NCBI GenBank assembly: GCA_018814745.1
Contig: JAHIZC010000077.1
Span: 1 to 15,165, forward strand
DNA length: 15,165 nt
Direction: 5' to 3'
DNA from: Candidatus Omnitrophota bacterium
GTDB lineage: Bacteria > Omnitrophota > Gorgyraeia > Gygaellales > Profunditerraquicolaceae
Below, one piece after another: positions 7,131-12,019 of the stretch. The notes beneath the pieces are model-generated. The model was not told the DNA's origin. It made no database searches and saw only the letters and a program-made list of their open reading frames with translations. The position numbers and the translations under genes were made by a program. How positions within the stretch are numbered: the stretch's first letter is position 1; each line of letters opens with the position of its first letter.

Positions 7131-8510
7131 TTAAGCCTTTAGGGAATCTAAAACTTGGAGGAACTCCGGGAAGGACTTATTAATACAAGAGATGCCATCC
7201 AGGGAACTCACACCTGAAGCCGTAAGCCCGGCAACAACCATGCTCATAGCAGTACGGTGGTCTTGATAGCTTCTGACTTTAACACCTCGTAGCCTGGTTT
7301 TACCCTGAATCAATATGCTCTCTTCTCCTTTGACTCTGGCAACATTTACCTCAGCGCCCATTTTTCGCAGATTCAGATACATCGATCTTATGCGGTCGGT
7401 CTCTTTTAAGCGTAACTCTCCTACGCCCTCTAAAACCGTAACACCATCAGCATAGCAAGCTGCTACCATCAAAATAGGCAGTTCATCTATAAGCGAAGGC
7501 ATCTCCTTCTTCTTTACTGATATGCCCTTTAATAAACTGCTCTTTACCTTAATCGAACCGCAGGGTTCGAATTGCGAAGTTTTATTTTTGTTAAGCGTTA
7601 ACCTAATATCCGCACCCATTCTTTTTAAAACCCTGACTAATCCTAAGCGCGATGGATTTAAAGACACATTCTTAATCACGATCTTTGAATTCGCTAATAT
7701 AGAGGCAAGCACAATGAAGAATGCGGCAGAAGATATATCTCCGGGAATATTCATACTTTTAGGCGAAACCAAAAGCTTGTTATTCTTTAGAAATATTTTT
7801 TTATTATTTACCCTGAGAGAAACTCCGAACTGCTTCAACATCCGTTCAGTGTGATCGCGGGTTGCAATAGGCTCTATCACTACAGTATTACCCGCTGCAT
7901 ACAGTCCGGCTAGTAATATCGCTGATTTCACCTGAGCAGATGCAACCGGCAATTTATAAACCATACCCCTTAATCCGCCTCCCCTGATAGTGATCGGCGG
8001 GAATTCCTCTAAGCTACCCTTTCTTTTTTCCCGTCGAGCTTTTATCTTTGCCCCCATCAACCTTAATGGCCGTGTTACTCGCAGCATCGGCCTTAACGAT
8101 AAAGCCGTACTCGCTAAAAGGCGTGCCTGAAAATCTTGCCCTGCTAATACTCCCAGCATCAACCTGAAAGTCGTTCCGGATTCGCCTGCTAAGATCGGAC
8201 CCTTAGGTTTCTTAAGGCCTCCGATGCCTCTTCCGAATACAGTAATAGTATCTGCTTTCTGCGTTATCCGTACTCCTAATTTTCTTAATGCTTTAATCGT
8301 CCGGAGGCAATCTTTATTTCGGGGGAAATTTTTAATCTTGGTTTTACCTTTGGCGAGAGAACTGATAATTAATGAACGGTGGGCTATTGATTTATCCCCT
8401 AAAAGAAAAACTTCACCTTTCAGGGTTGTTATCGGTTTTATCACAAAGGGGTTCACCCCGTTAGAAATTCTTGTCCTGCCCATTAGAATACTATTTCTAA
8501 CGGGGTTCAT
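7131..8510 (-). CDS. aroA: 3-phosphoshikimate 1-carboxyvinyltransferase (EPSP synthase)
   Basis: 459 residues, slightly longer than the usual 420-445. It joins phosphoenolpyruvate to shikimate-3-phosphate in the shikimate pathway. Family motifs are intact: GDKSIAHRSL (38-47), LAGESGTTFRLMLG (107-120), LRPMLRV (139-145), SAQVKSA (191-197), RDHTERM (218-224), DELPILMVAA, KETDRI and YQDHRTAMSM. The RPMxR-type block is the kind seen in class II, often glyphosate-tolerant, enzymes; class assignment is tentative. Homologues normally begin near VIKPITTLKGEV (residue 23 here). The first 21 residues, MNPVRNSILMGRTRISNGVN and a Pro, come from a palindromic repeat that also supplies the ATG. The start overlaps the upstream stop as ATGA (8507-8510). 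A GTG at residue 23 could be the ancestral start. Confidence 0.95.
   Translation of the reverse strand: MNPVRNSILMGRTRISNGVNPFVIKPITTLKGEVFLLGDKSIAHRSLIISSLAKGKTKIKNFPRNKDCLRTIKALRKLGVRITQKADTITVFGRGIGGLKKPKGPILAGESGTTFRLMLGVLAGQDFQARLLASTALSLRPMLRVTRPLRLMGAKIKARREKRKGSLEEFPPITIRGGGLRGMVYKLPVASAQVKSAILLAGLYAAGNTVVIEPIATRDHTERMLKQFGVSLRVNNKKIFLKNNKLLVSPKSMNIPGDISSAAFFIVLASILANSKIVIKNVSLNPSRLGLVRVLKRMGADIRLTLNKNKTSQFEPCGSIKVKSSLLKGISVKKKEMPSLIDELPILMVAACYADGVTVLEGVGELRLKETDRIRSMYLNLRKMGAEVNVARVKGEESILIQGKTRLRGVKVRSYQDHRTAMSMVVAGLTASGVSSLDGISCINKSFPEFLQVLDSLKA
8448..8509 (-). repeat. Palindromic repeat inserted in frame at the 5' end of aroA
   Basis: Perfect 14-bp arms ACCCCGTTAGAAAT (8455-8468) and ATTTCTAACGGGGT (8493-8506) enclose a 24-base loop, and GGGGTTCA occurs at both outer ends (8448-8455 and 8502-8509). 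Read on the minus strand it is open and encodes NPVRN ... ISNGVNP, a peptide pattern I recall from many proteins of uncultured bacteria, which suggests a dispersed element that tolerates translation, comparable to Rickettsia palindromic elements. Confidence 0.85.
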
Positions 8511-9334
8511 CTAATCTTTTGAACGACCCGATCGCCTTCATTGAGCTTGTAGCTCAGACCATCAGTTAGAAAACCCGCTGCAGACATAGAATCGTGAACC
8601 TTTTCGATTTTCAGATCACCTAAAAATTGCTTTTTGCGGTAGACCGAAAATTCGCTGCCCACGGTTATGCCATCTTGAATCCCTAGGTTTATTACTACGA
8701 AGTTATAATTTTTATTCACCACCAAAACCTTGCCTTCTAATACCTCTGAGGAAAACTGGGGAGCTTTTGCCGGTGCAACATCTTTGACAATTGCTGCCGC
8801 CCTACTCTTAGCGCTAACAGTCTCTTCCGGGCTAACTACTATTGTGCCTAGTTCAACGCGCTGAGATTCGGACTGTTTAACAGCTTTCATCTGCTCCTCC
8901 AGCTCACTTTTCTGCGAGGATAACTCTTTTATCTGCACTTCCTTATCTTTTATAACCTCTTGCAAATCAGATAGTTTAGTCTCTAAATTAATCCTTAAAC
9001 TCTTCTGTTGATCAAATTCATATCTCAACTCTTCTTTCTTGGCCTGCGCCTCGATCCTGGCTGATTTCTCCTCTTCCAAGCTAACGGTGAGAGTATCGAT
9101 CTTTCCCTGAGTTTCTTTCATCTGATCAGTTAAAACAGATATCTTCTTTTTGGCCTCCTCAAGCTCTGAGCGTATCCTCTCATACTGGGTTGTACTCCTG
9201 GTGAGCTCATCCTGTAAGGCTAAATTCTTCTTATGCTCTTCCTGAAAGAAATAAAAAAGTCCTCCTGCTAAAGCCAAAGCAACCATCACTAGTATCGTCA
9301 GAAGTACTATCGAGGCGCCAGCTCTTCTATTCAT
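8507..9334 (-). CDS. Membrane-anchored coiled-coil protein with beta-rich C-terminus, function unknown
   Basis: I do not recognise a named family. The 275 residues show a clear plan: a short basic N-terminus (MNRR), one membrane helix (about 8-30), a long charged coiled coil (about 32-158, rich in Glu, Lys, Gln and Leu), a low-complexity linker rich in Ala, Val and Pro (about 165-197), and a compact domain (about 198-275) with GKVLVVNKNYNFVVINLG, DGITVGSEFSVYR and SAAGFL. The likely topology is a small cytoplasmic tail with the rest in the periplasm. The plan and the 'VVI-x-x-G ... G-x-x-F-x-V ... G-x-(L/V)-x-(I/V)-x-(K/V)-V' pattern of the C-terminus resemble MreC, encoded 2.5 kb downstream, but this is not proof of homology. 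It has its own promoter candidate and AGGAGG five bases before ATG, and overlaps aroA by four bases. Confidence 0.85.
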   Translation of the reverse strand: MNRRAGASIVLLTILVMVALALAGGLFYFFQEEHKKNLALQDELTRSTTQYERIRSELEEAKKKISVLTDQMKETQGKIDTLTVSLEEEKSARIEAQAKKEELRYEFDQQKSLRINLETKLSDLQEVIKDKEVQIKELSSQKSELEEQMKAVKQSESQRVELGTIVVSPEETVSAKSRAAAIVKDVAPAKAPQFSSEVLEGKVLVVNKNYNFVVINLGIQDGITVGSEFSVYRKKQFLGDLKIEKVHDSMSAAGFLTDGLSYKLNEGDRVVQKIR

Positions 9335-9339
9335 ATGTT

Positions 9340-9345
9340 CCTCCT
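9340..9345 (-). promoter_or_regulatory. Consensus ribosome-binding site of the coiled-coil gene
   Basis: AGGAGG on the minus strand, five bases before the ATG at 9332-9334. It is the strongest Shine-Dalgarno in the window and suggests the protein is made in quantity. Confidence 0.8.
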
Positions 9346-9368
9346 ATTTGCACTCTAACCCTTGCTTT

Positions 9369-9396
9369 AATATAGCATCAAAGGTACAAAAATCAA
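9369..9396 (-). promoter_or_regulatory. Promoter candidate for the coiled-coil gene and aroA
   Basis: TTGATT (9391-9396) and TATATT (9369-9374) on the minus strand are separated by 16 bases. The -35 box overlaps the stop codon of the upstream pseudouridine synthase. It sits in the only sizeable gap (58 bases) between these two genes, which makes a new transcription unit plausible. Confidence 0.5.
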
Positions 9397-10304
9397 GTAC
9401 TTTCTAAAAAGTTAGTAAACTCTTCGGGAATCTCACTGGTGAACTCGATGAATTTCTTTGTCCGAGGATGAATAAAACCAAGATATTTTGCGTGTAATGC
9501 CAGGCGGCTGAATTTCTTGTCCCTACCGTATTTTTTATCCCCTAGGATCGGATGTCCGATATGCGCCAGATGCACCCTTAACTGGTGTGTCCTTCCGGTA
9601 TAAGGCTCCAATTCCAGGAGACTGAAATCTTCTTTTCTTTTTAAACTGCGATAGTATGTCTTGGCATACCTGGACTCCGGGCCAAAACTTATTGACATGC
9701 GTTCCCTTTTAATCGGGTCTCTTCCTATAGGGAGTTCAATAACATTCTCCTTGAATTCCATTCTCCCTTTGACTATAGCTATATATTTACGCTTAATCGA
9801 ATGCTCTGCGAATTGTGCAGCCAGAGATAGATGCGTTTGGTTATTCTTGGCGATCACGATCAAACCGGAAGTAGCCTTATCAAGCCTGTGCACGATTCCC
9901 GGCCTTAAGGCACTGACACTAGAAAGCTCCTTAAAATGATACAATAAAGCATTTACCAGGGTATGCTGATAATTTCCCGGTGCTGCATGGACTACCAAGC
10001 CGATCGGTTTATTTATAATCGCCAAGTCTTCGTCCTCATAGACAATATCTAAAGGGATGTTCTCCGCTAAAAGGCTCTCTTCTTTTTTCTCCTCTACATA
10101 GACCGTAATTTCATCGTCATGCTTTAATTTGCAATGAGGCTTCAGCCTCACCTCCCCATTCAATCTGACTTTTTCATCCTGGATTAAACTTTGTATGTAG
10201 GTTCGCGAAAAGCCCAGATTCAACTTTTCAAAATATTTAAAAAGATAAAGGTCTAAGCGGCATCCGGAATCTTCTGACGAGACTTTTAATCTGTATTCCT
10301 GCAT
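9393..10304 (-). CDS. RluA/RluD-family ribosomal large-subunit pseudouridine synthase
   Basis: 303 residues, normal for the family. An S4 RNA-binding domain fills about residues 14-70 (CRLDLYLFK, FSRTYIQSLIQDEKVRLNG, HDDEITVYV). The catalytic domain carries GIVHRLDKATSGLIVIAKN, with catalytic Asp142, and the RTHQLRVHLAHIGHPILGD block. It converts specific uridines in 23S rRNA to pseudouridine in the cytoplasm. The S4 domain and length favour RluD over RluA or RluC, but the target uridines cannot be told from sequence alone, so I give no symbol. The start ATG (10302-10304) follows the lgt stop by one base, with no clear Shine-Dalgarno, so translation is probably coupled to lgt. Placement next to lspA and lgt is a common bacterial arrangement. 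Confidence 0.93.
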   Translation of the reverse strand: MQEYRLKVSSEDSGCRLDLYLFKYFEKLNLGFSRTYIQSLIQDEKVRLNGEVRLKPHCKLKHDDEITVYVEEKKEESLLAENIPLDIVYEDEDLAIINKPIGLVVHAAPGNYQHTLVNALLYHFKELSSVSALRPGIVHRLDKATSGLIVIAKNNQTHLSLAAQFAEHSIKRKYIAIVKGRMEFKENVIELPIGRDPIKRERMSISFGPESRYAKTYYRSLKRKEDFSLLELEPYTGRTHQLRVHLAHIGHPILGDKKYGRDKKFSRLALHAKYLGFIHPRTKKFIEFTSEIPEEFTNFLEST

Positions 10305-10305
10305 A

Positions 10306-11037
10306 TTATTTTTTGGCTTTTGAGGTTAAAAAGAAAAGGAAGCAAGAAAGGAAAAATATCAAAATACTGATGATCTGAAATAAATTAAGGCCTAGAAAAA
10401 TAATCCTATGCTCGGCGCGCCAAAACTCAATAAAAAACCTGGCACTGGAATATAGTAAAGTATAAGCTAGGAATATCTGTCCTTGTTTATGCGTTCTATC
10501 CTGAAGGAATCTTAGCGAAATAAAAATCAAAAGTAAGATCAAAGAAGAATATATCTGCGTCGGGACTAGCGGGCTCTCATGCCCCGGAAAATAGATGCCG
10601 AACCTGGAAGGAATACCGTAGCAGCAGCCGTTGAGCAGGCAACCGATCCTGCCGATCGCTTGTCCCAACGCAACAAAGGGCATAATTAAGTCAAGGACTT
10701 TAAAAATTTGCAGTTTCTTCTTTCTAATATACAAACTTGCAACCAGAACACCGGCGATCAGGCCTCCGAACCAGGATAGGCCTCCCCGCTGCAGCATGAT
10801 TATCCCGATAGGATCAACTAGATAATATTTTAAATTTTCGATCACATAGAATACTCGCGCACCAATGATACCGGAAACAAAAGCAAAAAATAAAGTATTA
10901 AAAGCCACGTCCGCATCAATGCTTTCCTTCCTCGCCTGAATCCTGATTAAGCTTGATGCTACGATGAAAGCTACAACCAACATTAGCCCGTAAGAATAGA
11001 CTGTTAGCGGCCCGATTCTGCAGATTTCTGGAAACAT
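10306..11037 (-). CDS. lgt: Prolipoprotein diacylglyceryl transferase
   Basis: 243 residues with about seven membrane segments. Lgt transfers a diacylglyceryl group from phosphatidylglycerol to the lipobox cysteine of prolipoproteins, the first maturation step, at the inner membrane. Signatures seen: GPLTVYSYGLML near the N-terminus, QRGGLSWFGGLIAG (83-96), and GQAIGRIGCLLNGCCYG (125-141), whose Arg130 matches the essential Arg of the family motif; FFIEFWRAEH lies near the C-terminus. Phe90 in SWFGG occupies the place where E. coli has His103 and many other bacteria have Tyr, a substitution worth noting. The ATG (11035-11037) has no Shine-Dalgarno because a repeat block lies directly upstream. 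It follows lspA, so the first two lipoprotein-processing steps are encoded side by side. Confidence 0.95.
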   Translation of the reverse strand: MFPEICRIGPLTVYSYGLMLVVAFIVASSLIRIQARKESIDADVAFNTLFFAFVSGIIGARVFYVIENLKYYLVDPIGIIMLQRGGLSWFGGLIAGVLVASLYIRKKKLQIFKVLDLIMPFVALGQAIGRIGCLLNGCCYGIPSRFGIYFPGHESPLVPTQIYSSLILLLIFISLRFLQDRTHKQGQIFLAYTLLYSSARFFIEFWRAEHRIIFLGLNLFQIISILIFFLSCFLFFLTSKAKK

Positions 11038-11040
11038 AGT

Positions 11041-11111
11041 CAGTGTCAGTGTATCAGAGTATCAGAGTGTCAGAGTTTTTCTTTGACACTTTGACACTTG
11101 ATACTTTGATA
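11041..11111. repeat. Octamer-repeat inverted repeat between lspA and lgt
   Basis: One side (11041-11075) is built of near-octamers AGTGTATC, AGAGTATC, AGAGTGTC. The other side (11081-11111) is built of CTTTGACA, CTTTGACA, CTTGATA, CTTTGATA. The two halves are imperfect reverse complements joined by a T-run (11076-11080). It fills almost the whole gap between the lspA stop and the lgt start codon. It could form a long imperfect hairpin in the mRNA. Confidence 0.8.
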
Positions 11112-11112
11112 A

Positions 11113-11547
11113 TTAAGCTTTTTTTGTTCTTAATATAGAGTATCCCAACAAAACTGCGCCGATGGTTATCGCACTATCCGCTAAATTAAAAACCGGCCAG
11201 ATACGAAAATCAAGAAAATCTATAACATATCCTAAGCGCACCCGATCAATAAGATTACCCAAAGCCCCCCCTAAAATCAAACTTAAAGCCAAACCATAGA
11301 GCTTACCCTCTCTATGTTTTCGGATATTCACATAGATTAAAAAGACTGCGAACAGGGAAGTAAAGATAAATAAAGGTACTTGATTTTTTAAGATCCCGAA
11401 GGCAGCGCCGGTATTATGGGTGAGTGTTAAGTGAAAAATTCCGCGAAGCAACGGAAAGGATTCTTGATGCGCTAGATTTTTTGTAATCAGGAATTTTGTT
11501 AATTGATCCAGCGAAAGGATAGTGAATACGATGATATAGATTATCGT
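11113..11547 (-). CDS. lspA: Lipoprotein signal peptidase II, with a non-canonical start
   Basis: LspA cleaves the signal peptide of diacylglyceryl-modified prolipoproteins. The open frame runs from ACG at 11545-11547, directly after the stop of the upstream gene, to TAA at 11113-11115: 144 residues with four hydrophobic segments. The conserved motifs are present: LDQLTK (13-18), THNTGAAFGIL (43-53), GGALGNLIDRVRLGYVIDF (93-111) and FNLADSAI (120-127). Asp110 and Asp124 fit the catalytic pair known from LspA structures. No ATG, GTG or TTG precedes LDQLTK in frame. The first TTG (11449-11451) would delete the first membrane helix and the DQxTK motif, and the CTG at Leu13 would remove the helix. 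I take ACG as the likeliest start, one base from ATG; ATA or ATC just downstream, or a consensus error, are alternatives. Confidence 0.85.
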   Translation of the reverse strand, partial: TIIYIIVFTILSLDQLTKFLITKNLAHQESFPLLRGIFHLTLTHNTGAAFGILKNQVPLFIFTSLFAVFLIYVNIRKHREGKLYGLALSLILGGALGNLIDRVRLGYVIDFLDFRIWPVFNLADSAITIGAVLLGYSILRTKKA

Positions 11548-12015
11548 TTAAGGAAGATTATTTTTTTCCTTCTTTTCCTGGCACCTGACGCAAAGGCGGG
11601 CCTGAGGAACTGCTCTTAATCTGTTCTTTGCAATAATGCATTTACAATCTTCGCAAATACCAAAAGTACCCTCTTCTATCTTTTTCAAAGCGTCATCTAA
11701 CTCGTATAAAACCTGGCGTTCCTTAGCCGCTATCCCCAGAGAAAATTCTCTGTCGTAGGTATCTGTAGCAACATCTGCCATATGGTAGGTATAGCCGGAG
11801 ATATCTCCGGAGGCTTCCTTCTGGGATTTCTTTAAGGTATCCTCGGTTATATGTTTTAACTCCTCGATAATCCACTCTTTTCTTTTTAAAATCAATTTTT
11901 TAAATACCGCTAAATCTTTTTTAATCAGTTTCTTTTTCCCCGATTTTACCGCTCTCTTTAATGTCGTTTCGGGATCCCGGCACTTTTCGTTTTTAATTTT
12001 CATTTTTCGGGACAA
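11548..12015 (-). CDS. DksA/TraR-family zinc-finger protein
   Basis: 155 residues. The C-terminus holds a four-cysteine zinc finger, GICEDCKCIIAKNRLRAVPQ followed by ARLCVRC (Cys121, Cys124, Cys142, Cys145), preceded by a charged, probably coiled-coil region (about 35-115) with ADVATDTYDREFSLGI at 80-94, which parallels the acidic coiled-coil tip of DksA. DksA-type proteins bind in the RNA polymerase secondary channel and adjust promoter output, often with ppGpp; whether this one does is inferred from the family. The start is TTG (12013-12015): GAGGAG at 12023-12028 lies 7 bases upstream, while the in-frame ATG at 12001-12003 would be 19 bases away. The N-terminus (MSRKMKIKNEKCRDPE) is Lys-rich and not family-conserved. 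It lies between ileS and lspA, and its stop abuts the proposed lspA start. Confidence 0.88.
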   Translation of the reverse strand: MSRKMKIKNEKCRDPETTLKRAVKSGKKKLIKKDLAVFKKLILKRKEWIIEELKHITEDTLKKSQKEASGDISGYTYHMADVATDTYDREFSLGIAAKERQVLYELDDALKKIEEGTFGICEDCKCIIAKNRLRAVPQARLCVRCQEKKEKNNLP

Positions 12016-12019
12016 TTGC

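Noticed and set aside
11041..11111. CRISPR-like array because of short repeats.
   Set aside because: The units are only 7-8 bases with no spacers, and there are no cas genes.
11113..11451. lspA as a 112-residue protein starting at TTG 11449-11451.
   Set aside because: It would lack the first membrane helix and LDQLTK, which are encoded in the same open frame just upstream.
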